Origin: Cohnella lupini
GTDB taxonomy: Bacteria; Bacillota; Bacilli; Paenibacillales; Paenibacillaceae
Direction: 5' to 3'
Assembly: GCF_003386205.1 (NCBI RefSeq)
Contig: NZ_QRDY01000014.1
Coordinates: 1-64,000 of the forward strand
DNA length: 64,000 nucleotides
In this document: positions 51,090 through 59,925 of the stretch, in pieces
How positions within the stretch are numbered: position 1 is the stretch's first letter
How the letters are laid out: every line of letters starts with the position of its first letter
Notes under the pieces: model-generated
Database searches by the model: none
What the model was told of the DNA's origin: nothing
What the model saw: only the letters and a program-made list of their open reading frames with translations
Position numbers and translations under genes: made by a program

Positions 51090-53252
51090 ATGTTCTGGAC
51101 GTGGACGCATTACATCCTATTTTTGCTGGCGGTTGGATATGCTCTTTCTTTATTTTACAGGGCCGTTTATCATCGGTACCTCTACATGAAGCTAGGGCAG
51201 CCCGAAGAGAGGTTCCTCGATTGGAAAAAGAGAGTAAGAGAGCTTGTCTCGCAAGGTTTAGGTCATCGGAAATTGCTGAAAGATCGCAAGAGCGGATTCA
51301 TGCACCTCGTCATCTTCTACGGCTTCATCATCTTACAGTTCGGCGCTCTGGATCTTATTTATACCGGGCTATCCGGCGGTGACCCGCTCCCGATTCCCGG
51401 ATACGCGGCCTTCGGTCTCTCGCAGGAGATTACGGTGCTGCTTATCGTGCTAGCAACCGGATACGCGGCTTACCGCAGATACGGAGAGAAGCTGAAACGG
51501 TTGAAGAAAGATTGGAAGCCGAGCATCGTATTGTTCCTGATTTTCTTCCTCATGCTATCGGTTCTTCTCTCGCTTGGTTTTCACCGAATATGGCTCGGGC
51601 ATGAAGCTTCGGCTTACGCGCCGATATCCTCGATTATCGCTTCATTGTTCGATTTTCTATCAACAGGAGGCGCGAAAGCCTCGTTTTTCGCCTTCTGGTG
51701 GGCGCATTTGATTATCCTGCTTACTTTCCTCGTGTATATCCCGCAATCCAAGCATTTTCATATTATTACTGCGCCTATCAATATTTTTCTGGGACGAAGC
51801 GATCCGGTCGGAAGGCTTCGCAAGCTTGATCTGGATAACGAGGAGGCCGAATCGTTCGGCGTAGGCAAGATCGAAGATTTTACCCGGAAGCAAATGCTGG
51901 ATTTCTACGCTTGCGTCGAGTGCGGGAGATGTACGAACGTATGCCCGGCGTCGAATACGGGCAAGGCGCTGTCGCCGATGCATCTCATCGTGAAGCTCCG
52001 CGATCATCTGACGGAGAAAGGCGCCTCGATCACCGCGAAGTCGCCTTGGATGCCGGCTTTGGCTTTCCCGACGGGAAATACGCAGCACCGCGGAAACATG
52101 GTTAGCGCTCATCCAGAGTGGTTCGCTCAACCGACCGAGAAAGCTTCTATAACGGACATCGCCCCAACGATGGCATGGCAGAAAGAAACCTGGCAGCCGT
52201 CGGATATACAAGCGGGGGAGATGAACTTAATCGGCGACGTCATGACGGAGGAAGAGATTTGGGCATGCACGACCTGCCGGAACTGCGAAGATCAATGTCC
52301 GGTAGCCAACGAGCACGTCGATAAAATTATCGATCTCCGCCGTCATCTCGTCCTGATGGAGGGCAGCATCCCGCAAGAGGGACAACGGGCGATGCAGAAC
52401 ATCGAAAGGCAAGGCAATCCATGGGGCATCAGCCGTAACGACCGCAGCAAGTGGGTGGAGGAGATAGGCGGCATTCCCGTTCCGACCGTTAAGGATAAGC
52501 CTGATTTCGATATCCTGTTTTTCGTCGGATCGATGGGCTCCTACGATAACCGTTCCCGTAAGGTATCCAGAGCTCTTGTGCGATTGCTGAACGAGGCCGG
52601 AATCGATTTCGCCATTCTCGGGAACGAGGAGAAAAATTCGGGAGATACCCCTCGCAGGATGGGAAACGAGCTGCTATTTCAGCAATTATGCCAAGAGAAT
52701 ATCGCGACCTTCCGGAAATACGGCGTGAAGCGGATCGTGACCGCATGTCCGCATACCTTCAATACGTTAAAGAACGAATATCCTGACTTTGGACTGGAGG
52801 GGGTCGAGATACTGCACCATACCCAGCTCCTCGAAGAGTTAATACGCTCGGGTAAGCTCAAACCGAAGCATGAAGTGAACGAAAGGATTACCTATCACGA
52901 TTCCTGTTACCTGGGGCGTTACAACAATGTCTATGATCAGCCGCGGAACGTTCTGAGGGCGATTCCGGGCGTAGTACTGCTCGAAATGGAACGATCGCGG
53001 GAAAACGGAATGTGCTGCGGTGCGGGGGGCGGCATGATGTGGATGGAGGAAACCTCCGGCAAGCGCGTCAACGTGGCACGAACGGAGCAAGCGCTGTTAA
53101 CGAACCCGACGATGATCAGCAGCGCCTGTCCGTTTTGTCTCACGATGCTCGAAGACGGCACTAAGCAGAAGGAGGTGGAAGATAGCGTTAAGGCACGCGA
53201 TATCGCGGAGATTTTGGAGCAAGCCGTATTCGGTAAATCTATCATTAATTAG
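51090..53252 (+). CDS. fadF: Membrane iron-sulfur oxidoreductase (ETF:quinone type)
   Basis: A 720-residue protein proposed to pass electrons from ETF to the quinone pool. The N-terminal third has about six membrane helices of the NarI/heme-b type. Two ferredoxin-like 4Fe-4S motifs follow (CVECGRCTNVCP and CTTCRNCEDQCP), then two CCG domains (HDSCYLGRYNN, MCCGAGGG, SACPFCLTML) as in heterodisulfide reductase subunits. I chose the ATG at 51090, nine bases after GAAGGGA, over the TTG at 51084. It is first in the fadF-fadN-fadA-fadE arm. Confidence 0.92.
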   Translation: MFWTWTHYILFLLAVGYALSLFYRAVYHRYLYMKLGQPEERFLDWKKRVRELVSQGLGHRKLLKDRKSGFMHLVIFYGFIILQFGALDLIYTGLSGGDPLPIPGYAAFGLSQEITVLLIVLATGYAAYRRYGEKLKRLKKDWKPSIVLFLIFFLMLSVLLSLGFHRIWLGHEASAYAPISSIIASLFDFLSTGGAKASFFAFWWAHLIILLTFLVYIPQSKHFHIITAPINIFLGRSDPVGRLRKLDLDNEEAESFGVGKIEDFTRKQMLDFYACVECGRCTNVCPASNTGKALSPMHLIVKLRDHLTEKGASITAKSPWMPALAFPTGNTQHRGNMVSAHPEWFAQPTEKASITDIAPTMAWQKETWQPSDIQAGEMNLIGDVMTEEEIWACTTCRNCEDQCPVANEHVDKIIDLRRHLVLMEGSIPQEGQRAMQNIERQGNPWGISRNDRSKWVEEIGGIPVPTVKDKPDFDILFFVGSMGSYDNRSRKVSRALVRLLNEAGIDFAILGNEEKNSGDTPRRMGNELLFQQLCQENIATFRKYGVKRIVTACPHTFNTLKNEYPDFGLEGVEILHHTQLLEELIRSGKLKPKHEVNERITYHDSCYLGRYNNVYDQPRNVLRAIPGVVLLEMERSRENGMCCGAGGGMMWMEETSGKRVNVARTEQALLTNPTMISSACPFCLTMLEDGTKQKEVEDSVKARDIAEILEQAVFGKSIIN

Positions 53253-53265
53253 GAGGTAGAATCGT

Positions 53266-55662
53266 ATGGCAGCCAATATTAGGAAAGCCGCCGTTATCGG
53301 CTCGGGCGTTATGGGGGCTAGCATTGCGGCGCAGCTTGCGAATGTCGGCATTTCAAGCTTGTTGCTTGATATCGTGCCTACAACGCTCACCCCGGATGAA
53401 GAAGCCAAAGGAGTATCGCTTGAGCACCCCGCAGTGCGGAATCGTTTGGCCGCGAATGCAATAGCTAAGCTCCCGTCGCTCAAGCCGTCGCCGCTATACG
53501 ATGATTCCTTCGCAAGTCGAATAACGCCCGGTAATATCGAAGATCACCTTAGCCAAATCCGGAACGTGGATTGGGTCATCGAGGTTGTCGTCGAGAATCT
53601 AGCCGTTAAACGGGAGCTGCTTCGCAAAATCGAAGAGCACTGGAAGCCGGGTATTGTCGTCAGCTCCAACACGTCGGGGATCTCCATTAATGAAATGGCG
53701 GAAGGCTGCGGCGAGCTTTTTAAGACTCATTTTCTCGGTACGCATTTCTTTAACCCCCCGCGTTATATGAAGCTAATGGAAGTAATTCCCGGCGAGAACA
53801 CGGATTCGGACATTGTGGCGCGGATCGTGGAAGCGAGCGAGAGAAGGCTTGGAAAAGGCGTCGTAATCGCCAAGGATACGCCGAACTTCATAGCGAATCG
53901 CATCGGGACTTACGGACTGCTCGTTACCCTTCAGGCCATGGTAGACAAAGGATTTACGGTGGAAGAGGTGGATGCCGTTACCGGCCCGGCTATGGGCAGG
54001 CCGAAGAGCGCGACGTTCCGAACGCTGGATCTTGTCGGGCTGGACACCTTCGTGCATGTGGCGAACAACGTATTCGACAAGGTCGACGGCGGCGACGAGA
54101 AGCTGATTTTCGAGCCTCCTCAAGTATTAAAGGATATGGTCTCGCGCGGGTGGATCGGAGAAAAGGCCGGTCAGGGCTTCTATAAGAAGATCAAGGGCGA
54201 ACAAGGAAGCGAGATTCTGTCGCTCGATCTATCGACCATGGAGTATTCCGGAAGCAAGAAGCCCGCATCCGCCGCTCTGGAAGCCGCGAAAACCGCCAAA
54301 GGCGCCATCAATAAAACGAAAGCGTTGCTGGGCGCTAAAGATCGGTATTCGGAGCTAGCCTGGGAGATTCTGAAGAAGACGCTTGTCTATTCCGCTTCCA
54401 AGGTGGGAGAGATCGCCGGTTCGATAGCCGATATCGACAAGGCGATGAGGTGGGGTTTCAACTGGGAGCTCGGCCCGTTCGAGCTCTGGGACGCGATCGG
54501 ACTCGCGAAATCCGTTGAACGCATGGAAGCCGAAGGAACCGTCGTTCCAAGCTGGGTCAAGGAATGGGTGGCCGCGGGAAACAGCTCGTTCTTCCTGAAG
54601 GAAAACGCAAAGCTTCTATACTTCAACGATGGGAAATATCGCGAGATGGATCAGTCTCCGGAAATTATCTCGCTTGCAACCTTAAAGGAACAAAACAAGG
54701 TCATTCGCGGAAACGGCGGCGCGAGCTTGATCGATATCGGCAACGGCGTGGCCTGTCTGGAATTTCATTCGCCGAACAACGCGATCGGCTCCGATATTCT
54801 GACGATGATTCAACAGAGCGTAGACGAGGTGCGTCTGAACTACGACGCGCTGATTATCGCTAACGAGGGACGCCACTTCTGCGTCGGCGCAAACATCATG
54901 CTGCTGCTCATGGAGGCGCAGGATGAGGAGTGGGACGAAGTCGACCGGATCATTCGGCAGTTTCAGAACACGATGATGAAGCTTAAGCACTTCGAGAAGC
55001 CGGTAATTGCCGCGCCGCATCTTATGACGCTCGGGGGCGGAGTGGAGGTTTGTCTTCCGGCCGACGAAGTATGCGCCTACGCGGAAACGTATTACGGCTT
55101 AGTCGAAGTCGGGGTGGGACTTATTCCTGCCGGCGGCGGCTGCAAGGAAATGGCTCTTCGTATTAGCAGAGCGAACCCGAAGCCGGAAATCGATTTGCAG
55201 CCCTTCATTAACGATATGTTCATGACCATAGGAACGGCCAAGGTTTCCACGAGCGCGAATGATGCCAAGCAGCTGGGGTATTTCCGTCCTTCGGATCGGG
55301 TAATCGCGAATCGGGATTATTTGATATACGAGGCTAAGCAGTCGGCATTGCGATTCGTTCAAGCCGGCTATGATGTCGCTCCAGCAGAGAAAATCAGGGT
55401 GGTAGGCGCCGACGGAAAGGCCGTTCTTAAGCTTGGCGCGTTAGCCATGAAACAAAGCGGCTACATTAGCGACCACGATTTGTTGATTGCGGGCAAGCTC
55501 GCGCACGTCATTGCGGGCGGCGACGTTCCATCGGGGACGTTGGTGACCGAGCAATACATGCTGGATCTGGAGCGGGAGGCGTTCCTTAGCCTGTGCGGCG
55601 AGCCGAAGACTCAGCAACGGATGCAGCATATGCTCGCCAAAGGGAAAGCTCTTCGCAATTAA
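53266..55662 (+). CDS. fadN: 3-hydroxyacyl-CoA dehydrogenase/enoyl-CoA hydratase
   Basis: Bifunctional beta-oxidation enzyme of 798 residues. The dehydrogenase comes first, with NAD motif GSGVMGASIAAQLANVG, NTSGISI and HFFNPPRYMKLMEVI. The enoyl-CoA hydratase follows (about 480-700), with NEGRHFCVGANIMLLL and GGGVEVCLPADEV. This order is the reverse of E. coli FadB and matches Bacillus FadN. AGGAGG precedes the ATG. It acts with FadA and FadE encoded directly downstream. Confidence 0.94.
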   Translation: MAANIRKAAVIGSGVMGASIAAQLANVGISSLLLDIVPTTLTPDEEAKGVSLEHPAVRNRLAANAIAKLPSLKPSPLYDDSFASRITPGNIEDHLSQIRNVDWVIEVVVENLAVKRELLRKIEEHWKPGIVVSSNTSGISINEMAEGCGELFKTHFLGTHFFNPPRYMKLMEVIPGENTDSDIVARIVEASERRLGKGVVIAKDTPNFIANRIGTYGLLVTLQAMVDKGFTVEEVDAVTGPAMGRPKSATFRTLDLVGLDTFVHVANNVFDKVDGGDEKLIFEPPQVLKDMVSRGWIGEKAGQGFYKKIKGEQGSEILSLDLSTMEYSGSKKPASAALEAAKTAKGAINKTKALLGAKDRYSELAWEILKKTLVYSASKVGEIAGSIADIDKAMRWGFNWELGPFELWDAIGLAKSVERMEAEGTVVPSWVKEWVAAGNSSFFLKENAKLLYFNDGKYREMDQSPEIISLATLKEQNKVIRGNGGASLIDIGNGVACLEFHSPNNAIGSDILTMIQQSVDEVRLNYDALIIANEGRHFCVGANIMLLLMEAQDEEWDEVDRIIRQFQNTMMKLKHFEKPVIAAPHLMTLGGGVEVCLPADEVCAYAETYYGLVEVGVGLIPAGGGCKEMALRISRANPKPEIDLQPFINDMFMTIGTAKVSTSANDAKQLGYFRPSDRVIANRDYLIYEAKQSALRFVQAGYDVAPAEKIRVVGADGKAVLKLGALAMKQSGYISDHDLLIAGKLAHVIAGGDVPSGTLVTEQYMLDLEREAFLSLCGEPKTQQRMQHMLAKGKALRN

Positions 55663-55687
55663 TTCATAGGAGGAGAGGTGACTAGCA

Positions 55688-56872
55688 ATGAGAGAAGCCG
55701 TTATCGTTGCCGCCGTTAGAACTCCGGTAGGAAGGGCCAAGAAAGGAAGCCTTATTCATACTCGGGCCGAGGATCTCGGGAAAATCGTTTTGCAGGCCGT
55801 GATCGATCGTGCTCCGGGCGTAAAGAAGGAGGACGTGGAGGATATCATCATCGGATGCGCGATGCCTGAAGGGGAGCAAGGCTTGAACTTCGCCCGGATC
55901 ATGTCGTTATACGCCGGATTTCCTACGTCCGTTCCGGCGTTAACCATCAACCGGTTCTGCTCCTCCGGACTGCAATCGATCGCCTTCGCTGCGGAACGAA
56001 TCTTAGCTGGAAGCGCGGACATCATCATTGCCGGCGGAGTGGAAAGCATGAGCCATGTCCCCATGACGGGGTTCAAGCCCTCGCCGCATCCGTCCATCGT
56101 AGAGGAGATGCCCCAAGTCTATATCGGGATGGGTCATACGGCAGAGAATGTCGCCGATCGGCATGGGATATCGAGAGAGGACCAAGACAAGTTCGCGGCT
56201 TCGAGTCACTGGAAAGCGGCGGCAGCGTTGGATTCAGACGTGTTTCGCGACGAAATCATAGCGGTTAGCACAGTGTTGAGAGGCTTCGGCGACGATGGAA
56301 AGCTTTGGGTGAAGCCGATCGTTCTAGAGAAGGACGAAGGGGTACGAGCGGATACTACGCCCGAGGTTCTAGCAAAGCTGAAGCCTGCGTTTAAGGCTGG
56401 CGGGAGCGTTACGGCAGGCAATACCTCGCAAGTGAGCGACGGAGCGGCAGCGGTACTGGTCATGAGCAGGGAAAAGGCGGAAGAGCTTGGACTAAAGCCG
56501 CTCGCGAGCTTCAAATCCTTCGCGTTAGCCGGCGTGGACCCCGAACTCATGGGGGTCGGCCCGGTAAAGGCGATTCCTAAAGCGCTGCAACGGGCGGGTC
56601 TTACTCTCGCGGACATCGGATTGTTCGAGATTAACGAAGCCTTCGCCTCGCAATGCTTGCATATCATTCGGCAATTGGAGCTGGACGAGAGCAAGGTCAA
56701 CGTTAACGGCGGAGCGATCGCGTTGGGTCATCCGCTCGGCTGCACGGGCACGAAGCTTACGACGAGCTTGATCCATGAGCTGCGTCGACGCGGCGGAGGT
56801 TATGGCGTGGTGTCGATGTGCATCGGCGGCGGAATGGGCGCGGCCGGCGTGTTCGAAGTATATCCTGAATAG
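55688..56872 (+). CDS. fadA: Acetyl-CoA acyltransferase (3-ketoacyl-CoA thiolase)
   Basis: Thiolase of 394 residues cleaving 3-ketoacyl-CoA to acetyl-CoA and a shortened acyl-CoA. Nucleophilic Cys is in [12 protein letters not shown], the His in NEAFASQ...[14 protein letters not shown], and the second catalytic Cys in SMCIGGGMG. It starts 25 bases after fadN behind AGGAGAGG and ends 11 bases before fadE. Confidence 0.95.
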   Translation: MREAVIVAAVRTPVGRAKKGSLIHTRAEDLGKIVLQAVIDRAPGVKKEDVEDIIIGCAMPEGEQGLNFARIMSLYAGFPTSVPALTINRFCSSGLQSIAFAAERILAGSADIIIAGGVESMSHVPMTGFKPSPHPSIVEEMPQVYIGMGHTAENVADRHGISREDQDKFAASSHWKAAAALDSDVFRDEIIAVSTVLRGFGDDGKLWVKPIVLEKDEGVRADTTPEVLAKLKPAFKAGGSVTAGNTSQVSDGAAAVLVMSREKAEELGLKPLASFKSFALAGVDPELMGVGPVKAIPKALQRAGLTLADIGLFEINEAFASQCLHIIRQLELDESKVNVNGGAIALGHPLGCTGTKLTTSLIHELRRRGGGYGVVSMCIGGGMGAAGVFEVYPE

Positions 56873-56883
56873 AGGAAGAGGAG

Positions 56884-58674
56884 ATGCGCAGGATGGCAAA
56901 ATCAGCGGATAAAGGAATCGGCGGAAGCTTCATTATCGACGATATCGATTTTCTCTCGATCGTTACTCCCGATGAATGGACGGAAGAGCAGCGCATGATC
57001 GCGGAGATGACGTCGGACTTCGTGGAGGGAGAAATCGTTCCGGTCGACGAAGAGCTCGAAAAGCTGGACTACGAGCTTACGGTTAAGCTAATGAGAAAAG
57101 CCGGCGAGGTCGGACTGCTCGGAGCGGATGTACCGGAAGCTTACGAGGGTCTCGGATTAGATAAGGTGAGCTCGACGCTGATCAGCGAAAGATTATCCAA
57201 AGCCTCCTCGTTCGCGCTTACCATCGGCGCGCACGTAGGCATCGGGACCTTACCTATCGTATACTTCGGGACAACGGACCAGAAGACGAAGTATTTGCCG
57301 GATCTAGCGGCTGGCAGGAAGATTGCGGCTTACTGCTTGACGGAGCCCTCATCGGGCTCGGACGCGCTTGGGGCGAAGACGACCGCCGTCCTATCGGAAG
57401 ACGGCAAGCACTACGTACTTAACGGAGCGAAGCAATTCATCACGAATGCCGGCTTCGCGGATATCTTCATCGTCTATGCGAAGGTAAACGGCAATGAGTT
57501 CAGCACCTTTATCGTAGAGAGAACGATGGGCGGCGTAAGCTTCGGACCCGAAGAGAAGAAGATGGGGATTAAAGGCTCCTCAACGCGCCCGCTTATTCTC
57601 GAGGACGTCAAGGTTCCGGCGGAGAACTTGCTCTGGGAAGTCGGCAAAGGACACTTGATCGCGTTCAATATATTGAACATCGGCCGTTTCAAGCTGGCTT
57701 CCGGCTGCTTGGGAGCTTCCAAGCAAGCGATAGAGCTGAGCGCCAAGTATGCCAATCAGCGCACGCAATTCGGCAAGCCCATCTCCTCATTCCCGCTGGT
57801 CGGCAAGAAGCTCGCCGAAATGAATATTCGGGCTTACGTGCTGGAAAGCATGGTTTACCGTACCGCCGGCTTAATGGACGCAAGGCTCGGCCAAATCGAT
57901 CACGACAGTCCGGAAGCCGGCGTCCAGTCGGCCAAAGCGATCGCGGAGTATGCGATCGAATGCTCCATCAACAAGGTATTCGGTTCGGAAGCGTTGGATT
58001 TCGTTGCGGACGAAGGGGTACAAATACACGGCGGCTATGGCTTTATTCAGGAATACAAGATCGAACGGATTTATCGGGACTCGCGCATCAACCGGATTTT
58101 CGAAGGGACGAACGAAATCAATCGGCTGCTCATTCCCGGAACGCTGATCAAACGCGCCATGAAAGGCGAGCTTCCGCTGCTTCAGAAAGCGAAAGCGCTC
58201 CAGTCCGAGCTGTTGCAATACGTGCCGGGTCAAACATTCGAAGGCGTTCTAGAGGAAGAGGAGCATCTCGTAGCGACGGCGAAGAAGATTTTCCTCATGG
58301 CGGGAGGAGCAGCCGTTCAGAAATATCAATTGAAGCTGGAGCAGGAGCAAGAAGTGCTTAGCCTGCTGGCGGATATGATGATTCAGATCTTCGCCATGGA
58401 AAGCGCCTTGCTGCGCACGCAGAAACGGATCAGCAAGCAGGGAGAGCAGAAAGCGGCCACGGCTTCCCTGATGACCCGTATTTTCGTCCACGAAGCTTTC
58501 GAGAATATCGAAGCGTTCGCCAAAGAAGCATTATCGGCCATTGATGACGGAGACGCATTGCGTACGCAGCTCTCGGTGCTTAAGAAGTTAACCCGTCGCA
58601 CGGCATGGAATACGATACAAGCCAAACGCCAGATCGCAGCTCAGGTTATTCAATCGGAGAAATTCGCGTACTAG
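56884..58674 (+). CDS. fadE: Acyl-CoA dehydrogenase
   Basis: FAD-dependent enzyme, 596 residues, catalysing the first oxidation of acyl-CoA and passing electrons to EtfAB. Characteristic stretches are AYCLTEPSSGSDA, KQFITNAGFAD, QRTQFGKPI and IFEGTNEINRLLI with the catalytic Glu. A C-terminal extension of about 170 residues beyond the standard dehydrogenase core matches the long Bacillus FadE type. The ATG at 56884 or the ATG at 56893 can be used; both have purine-rich ribosome sites. Confidence 0.94.
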   Translation: MRRMAKSADKGIGGSFIIDDIDFLSIVTPDEWTEEQRMIAEMTSDFVEGEIVPVDEELEKLDYELTVKLMRKAGEVGLLGADVPEAYEGLGLDKVSSTLISERLSKASSFALTIGAHVGIGTLPIVYFGTTDQKTKYLPDLAAGRKIAAYCLTEPSSGSDALGAKTTAVLSEDGKHYVLNGAKQFITNAGFADIFIVYAKVNGNEFSTFIVERTMGGVSFGPEEKKMGIKGSSTRPLILEDVKVPAENLLWEVGKGHLIAFNILNIGRFKLASGCLGASKQAIELSAKYANQRTQFGKPISSFPLVGKKLAEMNIRAYVLESMVYRTAGLMDARLGQIDHDSPEAGVQSAKAIAEYAIECSINKVFGSEALDFVADEGVQIHGGYGFIQEYKIERIYRDSRINRIFEGTNEINRLLIPGTLIKRAMKGELPLLQKAKALQSELLQYVPGQTFEGVLEEEEHLVATAKKIFLMAGGAAVQKYQLKLEQEQEVLSLLADMMIQIFAMESALLRTQKRISKQGEQKAATASLMTRIFVHEAFENIEAFAKEALSAIDDGDALRTQLSVLKKLTRRTAWNTIQAKRQIAAQVIQSEKFAY

Positions 58675-58697
58675 CCAGAGGGGAAGGAGGAACGGAA

Positions 58698-59120
58698 ATG
58701 GATTCGACGAACGGACGGAGCAGAATGGAACAGCTGGCGGAAATCGCGCGGAATACGTTCTGGGGTCATGTCGGATGCGAGCTGGAATATATGGACGAGA
58801 CGAAAGTGATCGTATCGCTCGATGTACGGGAGCATCATCTTAATCTGATCGGAATTCTGCACGGAGGAGTTCACGCGACTTTGCTGGATTCGGCTATGGG
58901 GATAATAGCAATGGCGGCAAGGCCGGGGGAAGACGTGGTGACTTCGAGCATGAACGTTCATTTCACCTCTCCGGTTAGGGTAGGGAAAGTGACGGCGATC
59001 GCCGAAATCGTGCACGTCTCCGGTAAAACGGTTACGACGCAGGCAACGCTCAGAAGCGAGAAGGATACGCTTTGTTCATTGGCTACCGCCTCGTTTAGAA
59101 TCATCGAGAAGAAAATTTAA
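58698..59120 (+). CDS. PaaI-type hotdog thioesterase
   Basis: A 140-residue hotdog-fold acyl-CoA thioesterase from the ATG at 58698, chosen because GGAAGGAGG lies eight bases upstream. The motif LNLIGILHGGVHATLLDSAMG contains the HGG turn and catalytic Asp of the PaaI/YdiI group. It begins 23 bases after fadE and probably ends the fad operon, trimming blocked or excess CoA esters. The exact substrate is unknown. Confidence 0.85.
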   Translation: MDSTNGRSRMEQLAEIARNTFWGHVGCELEYMDETKVIVSLDVREHHLNLIGILHGGVHATLLDSAMGIIAMAARPGEDVVTSSMNVHFTSPVRVGKVTAIAEIVHVSGKTVTTQATLRSEKDTLCSLATASFRIIEKKI

Positions 59121-59163
59121 CCATTTAGTATGACCTTCAACCCGTATCTTTTAACCTAAGTAA

Positions 59164-59192
59164 TTGACAGTTTCTTCAATGAGTAGTATTGT
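59164..59192 (+). promoter_or_regulatory. Promoter of the riboswitch-cheX unit
   Basis: A perfect TTGACA at 59164-59169 and TATTGT at 59187-59192 are 17 bases apart, placing the start near 59199, about 40 bases before the riboswitch aptamer. Confidence 0.65.
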
Positions 59193-59239
59193 CGAACTAT
59201 AAGTCTATTTGTCGGATTACCTATTTTTTCAATAAATAG

Positions 59240-59323
59240 AAAAGGCACACCCGTTGAAAAACGGGGTCGCAAAGCTATAGGGGCTACAGCGCATCGAAAT
59301 GCGTCAAGCCAGCCAGTTGCCGA
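59240..59323 (+). ncRNA. c-di-GMP-I (GEMM) riboswitch
   Basis: The aptamer opens AAAAGGCACACC and closes CCAGTTGCCG, with P1 formed by GGCA and TGCC. P2 is capped by a GAAA tetraloop within CCGTTGAAAAACGG. The conserved GTCGCAAAGCTA junction and the AAGCCAGCCAG end are present. Aligned with the Vibrio Vc2 aptamer, the base corresponding to G20 (59244) is G, as expected for c-di-GMP rather than 3',3'-cGAMP. A terminator follows at 59338, so control is probably by attenuation of cheX. Confidence 0.88.
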
Positions 59324-59337
59324 AATAAGAAGGTGCT

Positions 59338-59366
59338 CAAAACCTCCTATTCGGGAGGTTTTTTAT
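59338..59366 (+). terminator. Riboswitch expression-platform terminator
   Basis: AAACCTCC pairs with GGGAGGTTT around TATTC and is followed by TTTTTT. It lies between the aptamer and cheX. Confidence 0.88.
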
Positions 59367-59392
59367 GTCTATACAAGAAAGAGTGAAAACCA

Positions 59393-59854
59393 TTGAAAGC
59401 AGTATACATTAATTCGTTCGTTAAAGCGGCTACCCATGTATTCGAACAGTTCCAATTGCCATGTCGTGTCGGGAGCCCTTCCATCAAGAGCTCTCCATTT
59501 TCGGGACTTGAGGTATTAACTCTCGTAGGAATTACAGGCGATATACGAGGTCAAATGTATTTAGGGGGGTCAATTACGAGTCTATTGCAAATCGTTTCTT
59601 CCATGATGGGAGGGGCAACGGTCACCTCCTTGGGCGCATTGGAGCAAAGCGCGATCTCCGAATTGGCCAATATGATTTGCGGCAATGCGATGAGTCATTT
59701 CTCGCAGGAAGGCATTACATTGGATATCACTCCGCCAACCGTCATAGTAGGAACTCAAATGGAAATATCCGCGGTTAAAATGACCGTATTATCGATACCG
59801 ATAACGCTGAATACAAGCGACGTTCTCGAGATGAATATCGTGTTTGAGGGCTAA
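59393..59854 (+). CDS. cheX: Chemotaxis protein CheX (CheY-P phosphatase)
   Basis: A 153-residue CheC/FliY/CheX-family protein that dephosphorylates CheY-P or a similar receiver. The single phosphatase helix SAISELANMICGNAM contains the ExxN active-site pair. The CheX fold is supported by YINSFVKAATHVFEQF at the start and the strand-rich C-terminus. Translation seems to begin at the TTG at 59393 after AAGAAAGAG. It is controlled by a c-di-GMP riboswitch, linking second messenger to motility or to another receiver pathway. No other chemotaxis gene is adjacent. Confidence 0.87.
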   Translation: MKAVYINSFVKAATHVFEQFQLPCRVGSPSIKSSPFSGLEVLTLVGITGDIRGQMYLGGSITSLLQIVSSMMGGATVTSLGALEQSAISELANMICGNAMSHFSQEGITLDITPPTVIVGTQMEISAVKMTVLSIPITLNTSDVLEMNIVFEG

Positions 59855-59877
59855 ATGGCATAAGATGGCTCCACAAA

Positions 59878-59915
59878 AAAGTCGACATCGGTAAATTACC
59901 GTTGTCGACTTTATT
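59878..59915. terminator. Bidirectional terminator between cheX and the histidine kinase gene
   Basis: AAAGTCGACATCGGT pairs with ACCGTTGTCGACTTT around a short loop, with A-rich left and T-rich right flanks. It can stop both converging transcripts. Confidence 0.85.
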
Positions 59916-59925
59916 TCGTTTAGAA

